From the NCBI GenBank assembly GCA_016808115.1, contig JAEQBH010009475.1:20686-84685 (forward strand): DNA of 64,000 nt, written 5' to 3'. Made by a program: the position numbers and the translations under genes. Shown here one piece after another: positions 1-11,949 of the stretch (its first letter is position 1; the number at the start of each line of letters is the position of its first letter). The stretch comes from Tetrastigma voinierianum (lineage: Eukaryota > Streptophyta > Magnoliopsida > Vitales > Vitaceae). The notes beneath the pieces were generated by a model, which ran no database searches, was not told where the DNA came from, and was given only the letters and a program-made list of their open reading frames with translations.

Positions 1-539
1 ATAACCTTTGAAAAATTTTCATATATCAATGCGTGTAGAAATGCGATAAACCTTCGAAAATGATGGAATGTGTTTATAAAAGTTGTAAAATTACTACCTA
101 TATCAATTATCTTAAGATGTATGCAAGACCAATGTAATACTCATGCTATGATAAAAAAGTTATAATGTGTTTTGAAAATGAAGTAGTTGGGAGTCTTTAA
201 CCCTTTATTACTCCCCCTCTTGAATTGTACATTGAGCCTTTTATACCACAATCTCTATCACATCTTTTTTATTTTCATTGCTTTTGTGCATGTGATATCT
301 TCATAGCATCTGAGCAGAACCAATTTAAAAAGTATAATAAAGGCAAATGTTTTTCTCTATCCAATCCATACTAGGAAAATGGCACTACAACCTACTTTCC
401 AATAAAAAGTAAGATGTTAAAATAACTTAAATTAATTACATCTCTTGAACTGTTGATGTAAGATGATTTTATTTCTCAATTATTTTTATTGTTCTTTGTC
501 CCATTCAACATATCTTGTTTTGGTTTTCTATTTGTTTAG
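1..539 (+). other. 3' flank/intron of a plus-strand NLR that begins left of the window
   Basis: This stretch aligns by eye with 48,800-49,343, which follows the LRR part of NLR copy E. It should therefore be the intron between the main LRR exon and the small downstream exon of an E-like gene whose body lies before position 1. It is AT-rich with no reading frame and ends in a pyrimidine-rich tract and AG. The assignment rests only on homology to copy E. Confidence 0.55.
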
Positions 540-587
540 ATATTATTAGAAATGGTCAAAAAAAATTTTGGATACTATAGTAAAAAG
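540..587 (+). CDS. Small downstream exon of a plus-strand NLR (partial gene)
   Basis: A 48-nt segment lies between an AG after a T-rich tract and an AAAAAG/GTAAAC donor. The equivalent exons of copies E (49,344-49,393) and D (38,774-38,820) have the same placement after the LRR region. They also share the text around the donor, AAAAAGGTAA followed by a CTGGAACTCC-like string. The peptide in E contains VKKNFGYTVKK; this copy has an in-frame stop where E reads tyrosine-threonine, unless it is a base error. It may be the C-terminal codons of the NLR or a 3'-UTR exon. No transcript evidence is available. Confidence 0.4.
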
Positions 588-663
588 GTAAACTGGAACT
601 CCTCTCGACTGTTGAATGATTGTTGGGTGTAGCAGTGTATATGGTATATATATATATAAATAT

Positions 664-698
<35 letters not shown>

Positions 699-2506
699 TT
701 GTTAAACTTGCATAACAAGATCCTCTACACTATTAGATTCCTACTACATGTAATGCAAGTTTAAATATGATAAATAATAGGAGTTAAGTTAGCTAGTGAT
801 TATGAGACATGTCTTTCATGTGGTCCCAACAGCCCGAGATAAGAACTCGTGATGGTATTTCAAAGATAGGACTTATCTTATCACCACATTTGAGATCTAC
901 AGGAAAAGGAAGCTAAATCATGACCCATTGATTAGACATGGTTTGAAAATACAGTTGAGTTACTTGATGCAAACTTACGAATGAACGTACTGAATTGTTA
1001 TATAGTTTTATATAATTTCCTTTTAAAATGATGTTTGGTTTCCTGAAAAGTTCAAAAGAACTTTCTTTAGGAAGGGATTGAACTCCCTCTGGTGTAAGTC
1101 GACCTCATGTTTGACCTCTAAGTTCATATGGATGCATCATAAAATAAAATAGTGCTTTTTGCAAACAAAATTAATGAAAGGGTGAAATAGCATACATTAC
1201 CACTTTGTTGGAAGGAAGATGGAGAAGATGAAGGAAAAACTTGAAGATAGGAGAGACTAGATGATGAGGGGAAGATGCTATATTATTGAAGTCTTCTTTT
1301 TTTTTTTTTTTTTTTTTGGCTTGATGACAAACTCAAGAGATCACCCTTATTTATACTTGTAACACCTTCTCAACCAATAGCTAGGATTGTTCCAACACAA
1401 ATATAATCTAATCGTTACAAATGAGTATCTAGAATTCTCTCACAGAAATTGAAACCTAACCTCATTTATAAAGAACTCTATGGAAATATCTAGAATAGAC
1501 TTCTAGAAATTAGGCTCTCTTATGTTCTATAGTTTGAGAACTTTACTTAAAACTCATTTGAAAACTAATGACCCAAAAATCATTTCAATTAACTTTTGAA
1601 ATGCAAATCAAGGTTTCTTTCATGATGGCATTGTCCAAACCATCAAATTTATGTGTATTCTTCTTATTTTTCTTTTGATTCTTATCACCATTCTTGCTCG
1701 ATTCTCAACGATTTTAATCCATAGATTGATTTTGTGATGGAGCCTAATCGATCAGTGTTGTCTCGACTAAATACCACTTGGCTGAAGAGCATAACTTCAC
1801 ATGGAAAAAAGACTTCAGGATAAGATTCTACATAAGCATCGCCGTAAACCCATTCCTTCTGAGGCTGAAATGACCAATGGGTGGCTTCATTACAAGAGAA
1901 GGGACGAGTGGAAACATTGGTAGACGAGGTGGCTTCATTTTAATCCTTGTCATTCTCTGTTGTCACTCTCGATTACCTGAAACTCTAAGGCGGTTATATG
2001 AAGCGCCATTTATGATTTGAATCAACTATACCATCCATTTGTATTTGTTACCTCTCACTACTTTTACTAATTGTGTTTGCGGATGAATAGTTTTGAATAA
2101 TGGCGATCTAGTGAGTCGTTGTTTGGGATACATCAGGAGCCACGAAATCCATTCACATAGCGTCTTGAGAACTTTGGTTGAGTTCTACTTGAGAGAACAT
2201 GAAATCCATTATATCTACATTTCATCTCCCTACCATCATTCTAGAAGCTTCTTTCTAATCGGATGAAATCATAGTAGTTAACGCATTATAGTATATTTAA
2301 GATTTCTTTTATAGGCTTGTAATTATTTGTCCACAATATTAGTATGTATTGCTAACTTTTTAATAATATTCGATCTTTTATAATGTGGTATCAAAGCCTC
2401 GAAGCAACAACAAAAAAATAACCTAACCACACTGATAAATGATTCTTAGTCCATCTGGCAGTTGTGATTTATGGCAATTTTGACCAAGACAACGTAACAC
2501 ATGCTA
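588..2506. other. Non-coding spacer with TTTA microsatellite and poly-T
   Basis: No gene was recognised. It carries a (TTTA)n tract at about 659-709 and a T-run at about 1297-1317. The whole stretch is repeated at 49,394-51,340. A minus-strand ORF in the second copy (50,573-50,797, 74 residues, serine-rich) has no recognisable domain and is not open in this copy, so I do not call it a gene. Confidence 0.6.
659..709. repeat. (TTTA)n microsatellite
   Basis: About 50 bp of uninterrupted TTTA repeats follow a short TA run. The same tract appears at about 49,454-49,505 in the second copy of the block, with a different repeat number and an interruption. Confidence 0.9.
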
Positions 2507-2680
2507 CTCTGTTATAGAATGTAAATATATACTTGTAAGTTGTGAAACTAACTGGAATGTTAGATTGACATACTAGTTGTATATCTAGCTCTTGTGTTTT
2601 ATACATGTTTAGATCGATAAGAAAAGCCCAAAGAATTTATTTCTCGATTTTCTCTATTCGTTATTTTTATGTAGTATCAA
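2507..2680 (+). mobile_element. Possible LTR remnant with tRNA-Met-like primer site
   Basis: The stretch begins TGTTATAGAATG and runs to a junction resembling a TGGTATC primer-binding site, the usual plant copia site complementary to initiator tRNA-Met. The second copy at about 51,340-51,497 keeps the junction better (TATGGTATCG). A second TGGTATCAAAGC junction lies about 120 bp upstream, at about 2390 in this block and 51,212 in the other. This fits a degraded Copia or TRIM-type LTR. The ends and a target-site duplication could not be fixed. Confidence 0.35.
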
Positions 2681-3629
2681 GTGGTTTGATAAAGTCTTAA
2701 TTTCAATTCACCTCTTTGCAATTTATTTCCCATTTATTGATTTATAAGTCTATGGGCCAATTCTGTTTGAGTTGTTGACTCTCCACATGTGGGTATGGAG
2801 CTCACCGCGTGAAGGGTGAAAGACACTGATATTCGTATTAAATCCAAATCCTTTCTAAGAGTTATTGTTAGCTAACGGATCTCAAATTTATAACCTTAAT
2901 GTGGTGTGAGCATGTTTTAAGGCATTCGCACCTCGATTAAGGAATGAAATTTCCTCTCGGCTTGATAAGGGTGTAATTTACCTAATCCACGACTTTATTC
3001 TTTTTCACCCTCGATTTTCATTTGTAATTGCATAATAAGACTGAAACATGATCGGAGCCAGTTGAGTCCGTCTTTACCAATATATATGAGGTTATAAATG
3101 CAAAAATGTATATACTAGTTTTGGGGAGATTAAACAACTCATATAGGATGGTCTTAGTTTTGGTTAGATTTTGTAGATTTCAAAACGATTCGATTTGATT
3201 TTTGTTTTTCTTTCAATAAAAATATTTTTATTCTTTTTGCTTTAATGGATGGCTTGGATTTATGCTTGTATGGTGGATGATTACTTCTCGACGTATGGGT
3301 AATCTCTAACTCAGGGAGAAGCGGATTTGGGGTTCCAAACCCATGGTGATGAGGGTAAAATGATTTCAACACCAAAGGTAATTTCTTTGACCTCCTTGAA
3401 TCTTTTTGGGATCTTTTGATATGTCTCGGGATCATTGTTGAAGGTTGAAGTGAAGGACTCGACTCATTCAGAATCACGGGAATAAATATTATTATGAGTT
3501 TTCCATGCTAGAATATTTAGGTTTCTTGACATACTAATCGATGAGTCGTCGAGTTGTTGTCAATTTATCCTTCATATTGCGATGAAAAATTATCTCTTTG
3601 AGCTAGATTAGAAAGAACCTAGTTGGAAG
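2681..3629. other. Repeat-derived non-coding spacer
   Basis: No gene was recognised. It is homologous to 51,498-52,490. A minus-strand ORF at 3154-3477 is rich in lysine and serine and is not conserved as an open frame in the second copy. The text around 2770-2900 resembles internal or LTR sequence of the element that starts just before it, but no domain can be read. Confidence 0.5.
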
Positions 3630-4210
3630 TAGAGCTGAATATGGGCTTAGCCGGGGATGGGCCGATGACTTTGGCCGAAGTTTTGGAGGGTTGGATTGTA
3701 GAGTGGTGGCTGAGCCAAAGTCGAGCCTATTGGCTGACCAGAATAAACCCGCCGGCCAGTGGGGTTAGGGTCGGACCGGCTGAATCATTTGAGACGGGCT
3801 GAAAATTTTTAAAGGATATTTATGTTATTTAAAGAAATTAATTTTTTTCTGTAAATTCAAGTTTTAACCACTAGGTTGTGGACTCGGATCACGATTCCTT
3901 GATGGGGTTGTAGTTAGTTAGGATTATGATAATATTTAGTATTATTTACTTGTTTTAAGTATATTTAAATTCTAAATATTATTATATTGTACAGGTTCTA
4001 TCATTTTTGTGTATTAAATAATGTTACTTATTTCCATATTGTTATTTTTTTTTAAAGAATGGTAAAATAGAAAATATGTATTTTAACATTTTTTTTTTTA
4101 ATATTTTGGCCCGTTTTGGCTAGCAACCTATGTAGGGCTGAATTTGGGCGATCAATATGAAGCTCGAATAAAGGAAGTGGGCGAGTCGCCCGACCCTAAA
4201 TCAGTTTCCC
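3630..4210. mobile_element. MITE-like element with GGGCC/GCCCGA-rich ends
   Basis: Both ends carry clustered GGGC and GCCC words that are roughly inverted copies of each other, with an AT-rich centre. The other copy is at about 52,490-53,045. This word pattern is common in non-autonomous hAT-type plant elements. Terminal repeats are too degraded to give exact limits, and no target-site duplication was confirmed. The superfamily is an inference. Confidence 0.35.
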
Positions 4211-5015
4211 AGGATCTAGTAGGAAGCACAGCAATTTAAAGAGGTTAAACTATGCTTAAGCTGGGGAATGCACCCTAAATAATTTCAAGAAGAAGAAGGG
4301 TGTCTAAATCACGGGAATGAAATCGATGAAACATTCAGGCCTCCTTTAGATTAATTCTCTATATTTTAGACAAGTACATTTTATAAATCACTCGATAAAA
4401 ATCTATTACAAACCCAAAAAATAGATAGATAAAACATATAATTAGGATAAATTACGAATAAGTGAAAATCCATCCTGATGGATGACCCTTGATATATACC
4501 TACAAGTAAGCTGGGTTACCTCACAGAATTGGAACTAGGTATTATAAATTTTTGTGGTCGGAGCTCACTGCTCCACAAGTCAAAGTGGCCGAAAGGTTGG
4601 CGCGTGAGCGACACAAGTAAATGTCGGTTACAGCTCCTTTCCCCGACCCAGCAGCGGATGGGAGCGTGGAGCCTCCTCGAGTGATGTGCCTCCTCCACCG
4701 GGGTTGTCGGCCACGGCGAGCATCTCGACCCTTTGCCTCCCTTGTCGGTAGTCGAAGCGGTGTCTTTGAGGCTTTTGGGTCCTGACCATACTTACCTAGG
4801 GTTTTGCCTGCGTTCCTTGATTCCTTCAACTTTGAGTAACATTAAGAGGTGTTTTGTGGTTTATGGGTCCAAAATCCTTTCAGGGGTGGTGCTTTATATG
4901 GAATAGTGGTTATTTTCTATGTAAAAATCCTATTTTTCTAGTATTTTTTCAGATTTTCAAAAGCTTGTTTGAGTTAGATCTGCTCTTAGGACTAACGAGA
5001 GCCCTCGAGTGGAGT
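4211..5015. other. Spacer without recognisable gene
   Basis: It is homologous to 53,046-53,880. Overlapping minus-strand ORFs at 4516-4829 are GC-richer than their surroundings but are not kept in the other copy, where different frames are open. No domain is visible. Confidence 0.5.
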
Positions 5016-5230
5016 TAGTATGTTATTTTCATAATACGGGGCATGTACGCCATGATTGTGAGTTGCATAATAGAAATTGAGGTTTTCAATATGTTCATGA
5101 ATCATTGAAGGTGCCTCTACTCCTAGCTGATATGCTTTGTCGGGGCGAATTAAGCCTAACACATGTCTTATTTTCTTTGCTCCGAATGGAGTCGTTGGCT
5201 ACGGAATGACAGCATCACATGACAAGTAAT
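5016..5230 (+). pseudogene. Degraded retrotransposon gag zinc-knuckle fragment
   Basis: Codons 5021-5059 read CYFHNTGHVRHDC. This fits the CX2CX4HX4C knuckle of Copia Gag proteins if one cysteine codon has been lost after CYF. The following codons LHNRNRGFQ-like, after one stop, and VHESLK resemble the stretch that often follows the knuckle in plant Copia Gag. The second copy at about 53,880-54,110 keeps the downstream part but has a damaged knuckle. No other Copia domain is next to it, so it is a relic. It was recognised from one short motif only. Confidence 0.35.
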
Positions 5231-5520
5231 TCAAGTTTATTTACTATGTTTCAGACAGCATTGCATAGTAACACATGAAAAAAACAAAAAAAAAAACGTT
5301 TCTTCAAAAGCCATAACTGTTACCTGAGTCGGAAAATCGAAAAACACCAACATCGATGCTGAATGGATGTCTGAAGGGCGTGGAACCAACAGAGTATTGA
5401 AATGAGACGAGAAGGAGGAGGAGGCGACCACTGGAGAGGAGCAGATCGGAGCGGGACGGGAGAAACGATCGGGCGAGCGAGAAGAGAAGAGAAGAAGTGG
5501 CGGAAGAAAAAGCCTAACCG

Positions 5521-5720
5521 CGCGAATTTAATCCGTCGATTATGCGTAGTTCATGTGACATTTTAATCAAATGCGCGCGATTCGCCGTTGGCGGCATTTA
5601 AAAATTCTAATTTACGCGATTGTGGTGGCGGCAATTTCTTTATCAATAACGCGATTTACTTGGCGACATTTGGTTAGTAGCTTAGTTGTTACGGTTTGCG
5701 GCAATGAGGAATCAATTGCC
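5521..5720. repeat. Tandem ~37-bp GC-rich palindromic repeats (damaged copy)
   Basis: Several copies of a unit with arms like GCGATT...GGCGGCATTT occur at a period of about 37 bp. They are clearer in the second block at 54,411-54,596, where GCCGCAGTTG faces GGCGGC. ORFs here (5571-5873 plus, 5689-5880 minus) are by-products of the repeat and neighbouring sequence. Confidence 0.5.
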
Positions 5721-7151
5721 ACCATTGCGATTTACCATCGCGCATTACTTTGGTCGATACTTTCTTTGCGAAGCGTTTTATCTTTTTATTTTCAAACGTA
5801 CCATTCGGTACAAAACTCACAAATATATGTGCGAGCCATATACGGGTGCTACATTCCACTACGGCTCTCATGAAATACACATCAACAAATATTCACAACT
5901 AACATATTCTAGAATAGTACATTACTGTAAAAAAATAAAAATAAAAATAAAAGAGATAAAAGTTGTAGTGTTGTAATAGTGTGGGTTGGTGGATTATGAC
6001 GACTATGGGGCTGAAGAATGCGATTTCCCCACTCCTTATCTTTGTTTTTCTAATAGAAAAACTTGGATCAGAGAATGTACCAGCACCAATATCAATTAGA
6101 TAGTTGAGTGTTTGATTACTTTTACCTCTTGTAATTAATTAAATTTATCTTCTTTGCCCTTTTTATCTGTTTAGGCTATATTGATCCTTTCTTCTTTTGA
6201 TTACTACAACCTTTGAGAGTTTATGTTACATCATACAAAAATGGAAGTAGTGAATCTTCAAGTACATTATAATCTTTTTCTATATATCCTCCCAACATAA
6301 AAGTGGTATTTAATGAGAAACCAACCAAGTTTTAAAGGTTTCATAATGTCAAATTGCAAGAACAAAAAATGGCATCCACCCAGAAGAAGCACCCTGACAC
6401 ACAAGGCGACCAAAATCGGTCACGGTATTTTCATGTGAGAAGCGCTGTCCCGAATCTGAAACCTTGATGCTCTCGAAATTCATTTAATTAATCGGAAACC
6501 AGACATCCACTAAGGAAAAAAAAAATGTTTAGAGGATGGACCATAAATACATTATAGAATTCAATGAACAAGAAAAAAATAAAACTGACTCGTATACAAG
6601 TATATGAAAAAATTAATTATCAAATCAATTTCTAAAATTAAGTGAGAAGATGTGCCCATCATAAAGATGATGCAACTTTATTAGAAAATTTGATAAATAA
6701 AGTCAATTACCAATTAACTATCCAAGTGACCTTGTTACATAGAATTGATGTAATACAATCAGATTCTGGTGTTAATAATAATTTTCTAGAACATTGTCGT
6801 CTTTCGATTGCACGGGTTCAACGAATGCATATTGATTAGTATTATTTAGAAAGAGTCGACTAACGGATTAAACTATGCGGAGCTTGCTAATGTTAGACAC
6901 AATGGCCGGCTGCTAAACATCAATAGCTGACTTTTGTGTATAGGAGTAAACACATGCATACATGTAATTGGGATAATGGTAAGTATTGCATCGTTGCTAA
7001 ATATGCAAATCGGAAAACCGGAAGAATACTTGCTTGAAAATTACTGGTGATTTGATTGAAACCATAATAAAGTAATTAATTACGGAATAAAAACATATAT
7101 ACACACCCAAAAACCATCCGGCCCGAGGGTAAGAGGGGATTCGAGGCTTAC
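5721..7151. other. 3' spacer of NLR copy A
   Basis: No gene was seen. The region from about 6020 is shared with 41,110-42,270 (downstream of copy B) and with 54,900-56,000 (downstream of copy C). The small ORFs are not conserved in all three copies. It is probably the 3' intron or untranslated and flanking region of the minus-strand NLR genes. Confidence 0.5.
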
Positions 7152-7192
7152 CTTTTGGCGACATATGTAGATTACACCTCCTGTACCGCAAA
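7152..7192 (-). CDS. Small downstream exon of NLR copy A
   Basis: On the minus strand a 41-nt segment sits between ATTTCAG and AAAAG/GTAAGCC. The matching segments in B (42,280-42,321) and C (from 56,010 upward) share ATATGTCG and the same GTAAGCCT donor followed by GAACTCCC-like text. The plus-strand copies D and E have an equivalent exon. It may be coding or part of the 3' UTR. Confidence 0.45.
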
Positions 7193-7289
7193 CTGAAATA
7201 ATTTCATAACCGATATATTGAAATTTTATGAGATTGAGCAAAATGAAGGGATCCAAAAAAGTAGATAGGTGATGGTAGTTACCGCGTCA

Positions 7290-9899
7290 AATCCCAAAAA
7301 GCGTTTGATTTTCTTGACCATGAATATAACGACGCGAGAGCGGAATTTTACCTCTACGAGTTATGACTCATTAAGTCCAAAGATCTCTGTTTTGAAATCA
7401 TCAAACTCTAGCTGCATAAGCCATGGCATTGTGCCTTTCTCTATATTCAACAAGACCAATTCCTTCAACCCCAAAAGTAGAAGTATTTGGTCGAAACCGT
7501 TTACGAATCTTGTGCATTTCCTTTCCAAGATATGGTCAGCGCCAAATGCGAGTCAAATTTTGGAAGCTTCGAAATGGGCTGGATCTGATCTAGCCTACAA
7601 CGCTTCCAATGTCAATTGAGAAGATTTCGAGGGAAATTGAAAAGTTTGATCCATTTTGCATGCGTCCTTTTATGTCCGACTTATAGAGATGGGAGGCGAG
7701 AGCTCATGAGCGAGGATGGAATGCTAGACTCATCGATGCCTTGAGGTGCTGAGGATTTAAGACTACTATGTAGCTTAGGAGTATGGAGTTTGAAAAAGTC
7801 AACCCCTTCTACCAGCTCACATCTTCCTTCTATTTTCAGCTTCTCAAGACAAGTTAACTGGCAGATTGTTAGAATCCACTGATTGAAGGTTATGCCTGAT
7901 ATAATTTGAAGATTTTTGGACGTATCAATTTTCAATGGATCGATGTCTTCTTGCACTCCTCAATGTAAAGATATCTCATGTTTGTAATCTTCCAAATGAC
8001 ATCTGCTTTTCGTTTAAAGATTATTTATATCCAAAGTCTGCAAATTCCTTAAGTTGCCTATAGATAGTGGAAGCATTTTTAGTCCAATATGTCTTAATCC
8101 CAAGTACCTTAAATGTATCAGTTCCCCAATTATACTAGGTACATTTTCGATTCCTAGACCTTCCAAATCTAGCACTCTAAGCACTTTGAAGCATTTAGCA
8201 ATGAAATCTAGTTGCGATGTTCGAAGAATTCCCCCAAATTGAAAAATAGAGAGAACGAAGGTATGGGTGGAAGTAGTGTTCAATGGAAGCATACCTCTCA
8301 AAGTCAGGAAAAATACTTTGTCGACCAGGATTTTGATGAAAATAGAGAAGAACTAGTGGAGGGGAAGAGATGAGGATCTACTACAATATTAGTTCCAAAG
8401 AAGTTGTGCTCTTTTGCCTTTTCGTAATGCTCCAGTATGGGAGTCATGAACCCGGCATTCCATAACCCTTGCATTAACACTCGTCCTCACCACTTGAATC
8501 AAGTTTCTATTGATTAACTCATTCAAGTAAATCTCAGCCGTGTCTTTCATGCTTTGTCGATCTTGCTGCAACACAAAACCTTCAGCAAATCCACAAAAGA
8601 TGATTTTCTTGTGGAATGACATAATCTTCTGGGAAGAGGCTTAAGTGAAGAAAGCATGGCTTAGTGGAGGGCAAATCGATGTAGCTGAAGTTAAATATTT
8701 ATGTTACTCAGTTTGGGTGCCTTCTTTAGCAAGATATCATTAATGTTGTCATACAGCCTCCATTATATGTGACATGTTTCTCGGCGGCCGACCTCCATTA
8801 CTACTATATGGCTAGCGGTAAGCCATTACGTTTGTCTTGCCCATCTCTACGCGAGGATTGCACCAAATGCGGGGATATCTATCGACATCGACATGATCGA
8901 GGTGCCTTCCCACGAAACAGAGTCGGCTCTTGTTCGGAAAGTTGCATTTCTGGGGAATAGAGCAGCATCCGCGTACCAGAAACAACGTCCTTATGTCGAG
9001 TTGTGAAATGTCTCTTTGCCCTTACCCCCATCGGGAACACATTTCCAAGGGAATCGAGTTGTTGTTGCTCACTTTTGCAGACAACTCGATCAAGCGAGGG
9101 CTCCGTACATCATCAGGCTATTGAAATATACATTATCAACCAGGATGTCCATGAAGGAAATCACCCAACTCGTGCTCTTGCAATTTCTCCACTTGCTCTT
9201 TTGTGGATGAACAAATCTGTTTAATAATCTGCATATAAACGTCTCTAGGTCTACAATCTTGGGACACATAAGCCCGAGGCGCGACAATGTGAAGTGTTTC
9301 ACAACTTGTGTATGATTATGAACTTTCTTAGCAAGGTTGTTTGTGCCGCCCCATTCCCACTAGGGAAATCGCAGCGGCGTCTTTGAATATCATCTATGAA
9401 ATTTGGTTCAGCCAGCTTATCAAGCTGTTTCAGGCCCACAGACATGTTCTTGACATGAGAGTGGAGGCGAGTCTCGAGATCTACCAGCATCGAGCTGACG
9501 CTACGTCTTCGTTCCTTCCCCAATATTTTTTATTCTAAGTGCTTCGAGTCTATTTGAGATGTCTTGGAGGCGAGTTAGGATGGCTTGACTTTCTTGCCAG
9601 CCTTATAGCGGTTTGTCGGCCTTAAGGCACGCTCGGGGAAAGTGTGTCCTCGATGGCCGGGCATTCAGGATGAACATGTCTATGATGTCCTCGACATCAT
9701 CGCGACCCCCGGATCTCGAAACCAGTTCACGCACTCAGGAATCTTCTTCTTGCTTCTTATGCGCCTCTTCCGAAGCCTTTGCATCGTATAGATCTTTGTG
9801 AAGCATGTCGACTTGTCCGCGCACACCCTTGAAGAAACTTGCTTCTTGAATTAGCATGTCACGATCTCGGCAATGAAAACAAAACCCTACTGTCGCCAT
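7290..9899 (-). pseudogene. NLR copy A: CC-NB-ARC-LRR immune receptor (broken as written)
   Basis: Intracellular nucleotide-binding LRR receptors detect pathogen effectors and trigger immune signalling. The inferred start is the ATG at 9899-9897 (MATVGF), at the same place as the start of D and B. In order: a coiled-coil domain (9735-9899), an EDVID-like VEDIIDMF near 9657-9705, a damaged P-loop near 9330-9360, and the RNBS-A region near 9200-9270. The winged-helix/MHD part is at 8389-8622, with NLIQVVR and VHD in place of MHD. LRRs follow at 8014-8301 (FKVLRVLDLEG, LIHLRYLGL and LPLSIGNLRNLQTLDI) and at 7681-7956. Several frameshifts and stops separate these blocks, and the kinase-2 region is unreadable in one frame. 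An upstream exon is called at 10,424-10,730. The family assignment is firm; whether the real gene is intact is unknown. Confidence 0.85.
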
Positions 9900-10423
9900 T
9901 AATGTAAATGGTCTCTCTCGGAAGAAATACCGAGGTAACACTTTCCTTTCCAGCTGATACTAGCTGCGGAGATTCCCTTCAAAACGCCTGCGCAATAGTA
10001 CTTGTTCTTCCATTAATGCATTTAGAATCGAGGAAAACTTATACGAATGTTTGAAACTCCTTCAATCGAAGGATGTAAAACTCGTGATCATTAGCCGATC
10101 ACGGAGGGTAGCCTTTGAGTCCAATAGCGAATACGATACAATCCTAAACTCGGTACTTCATCGATCAAACTCGGATGATTCGGCCCGGTCCCGAGTTAAC
10201 TCGGTCAACTCGGTCTTATTTGAGAATGAAAAAGCAGATTCCCGACCTCTCAATCTGTTTTTACCCATCACAATAAAAAAAAACCATTTTTATTTTACAG
10301 AAATCTGAGATTTCTCTTCAATAGTACCAAAAATCTGTTTTTACCAATCACGACTTTTTTTTTAGAAATCTGAGATTCGTCTTCAAAAGTACCAAAAATC
10401 AACACTTTTTTTCACTGTCTTAC
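9900..10423 (-). other. Intron between 5' exon and CC exon of NLR copy A
   Basis: The stretch lies between a CGAG/GTAAG donor (minus strand, boundary at 10,424) and the CC start codon. It contains runs of ACTCGGT-like words on the plus strand near 10,140-10,220 and T-rich tracts. Homologous introns separate the same parts of B and C. The plus ORF at 10,051-10,308 is not conserved. Confidence 0.5.
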
Positions 10424-10730
10424 CTCGATCAACCCGATTTCCTTAGTGGTGGCAATCTTTGTGTAGTGGAAGGCGGCGCTCAGTGAGATGATGAGAGGCG
10501 TGATGAAGATCCGTTGTGTTATGCTTGTGACAATGAGAGTGGTGCGGTGAAGACGAAGAAATGGAAGAATAAACTGAATATCAGCGAGAAGGCGGAAAAG
10601 AAGGAGGAGAGAGGCGACGCAATCCATAGACTAAATGCGCCGATTAGAAACTTTCTCAAGAAGAAAGAAGAGGCAGAGGGCTAATGAAGCAGAAGGCGAA
10701 GCGTAGTTGGACACTTCATAAAATGGGTTA
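10424..10730 (-). CDS. Upstream (5') exon of NLR copy A
   Basis: The minus strand is pyrimidine-rich at its start and ends in GATCGAG/GTAAGACAG, a good splice donor. It holds an ATG-initiated frame (10,627 down) with FILPFLRLHRTTL. That string is repeated in copy C (59,219-59,554) and partly in B (45,467-45,808), whose frames also share SHRPGVRKA. The frame crosses the donor, so it is either a 5'-UTR exon carrying an upstream ORF or a coding first exon. Confidence 0.4.
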
Positions 10731-11551
10731 CGATCGGAATGTAGTGGGAAAATGCCACCAGCTTTGTTTTTCTCAATTCTGAGGAGAAAAATGGATTCTG
10801 ATTCTGACTATCATGTAGCAATGCTTGACGAGGGAGAAAAGCATGAGCTAGATTTGGACTTAATTTCGATCCCCGAGGACGGCCATGACCACCCATGGAA
10901 CCCACCACTATTTTGCTTCTTTTTAATTATTTACTTTACTTTTAATCATTACCGCCGCACCTTACATAATTATATATCTTTTGAAATAGCTTTTAGAAAA
11001 TCAGTAAAACAACTATAAAAATATCATTTAAAAAACATGTTATTTTAATTGTTAGAAAATATAAAACAATTTTATTAGTAAATCCACGATTTTTTGAGTT
11101 CTAAAATATATATTTTAAAAATAACATATCATGGATTTATATAATAAAACCCTTAACGTTTCAAAAAAACAATATCTAAGAGGGAAAGGGGTCTTAAGTC
11201 CGAATCTAAAGAATAATTTATTATATTATAATTAAAGTGTTTAATTATAAAAAAAATTTACTTTTTATAAAAGTTGGTTGCCTTTTGTAAAAAATAAATT
11301 TCAGTCAGGGACTCCAATAGACATATCTTCTATAAAAATTTGGTGTTAGATAATTTCGCGTATCTAATTTTTAAAAGACATTAGTCTTCAAAACTAATGT
11401 TTTAAACATCCTTGATTAGGGAAATCTGACTTCCCAGTTCTAGAATCCATAAAACTTAATCCTTTTTGGTGAAACAATCCATAATTCTATTTGCTTCTTT
11501 AGATAAGTGACAACAATGATATACATTTAGCTCTTGAAACAACCTCCGGAT
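10731..11551. other. Upstream spacer of NLR copy A
   Basis: AT-rich and without a gene. 11,100-11,280 is almost base-for-base the same as 59,950-60,110. The ORF at 10,752-11,018 is not open in the sister copies. Confidence 0.5.
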
Positions 11552-11949
11552 AGGGGTGTCAAACGTGTTGGGTTGGGTTAAACGGTTACGGGTTAAACGG
11601 GTGACGGGTGAAAAACATGTAAACCCGAACACGACCCGTTTATTAAACATATTAAACGGGTTGACCCGTTTATCACGAACGTTTAGTCTCACCCAAACCC
11701 GTTTAATCAGCGGTTAATGTCGTGTCGGTTAATCGTGTTGCGTTCCGTTTGTGAACTGATCGCGACCATTGGTAAAGCGGTGGTAGGAAAGCGATTAAGC
11801 GGGTAGCCGGGTTATAAGCGGATTAGCATGTCTCACCCGAACCACGGCCGTTTATTAAGCGTGTTAAGCGGGTTGACCGTTTTATCCACCCGAACCAGTT
11901 TAATCAGCGGTTAATCGATGTCGTGGCTGGCGAATCTTAGCGGGGACTA
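11552..11949. mobile_element. hAT-like MITE with target-site duplication
   Basis: The left end is AGGGGTGTCAAACG, preceded by CCTCCGGAT (11,543-11,551); the right end is followed by CCTCGGGAT (11,950-11,958). In the sister copy (60,400-60,777) the right end reads TTGACAGGCCTA followed by an exact CCTCCGGAT. TIRs of the type TAGG-TGTCAA with an 8-9 bp duplication fit a non-autonomous hAT element. Internally it is made of repeated ACGGGTT and AACCCG words. NLR copy B lacks this segment because of a larger deletion. Confidence 0.6.

Noticed and set aside
4515..4830. Overlapping GC-richer minus ORFs that could be a small gene
   Set aside because: The second copy (53,400-53,660) is open in other frames and strands, so no protein is conserved.
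7269..7619. 116-codon plus-strand ORF
   Set aside because: Antisense of the LRR region of NLR copy A; its sister regions in B and C are not open in this frame.
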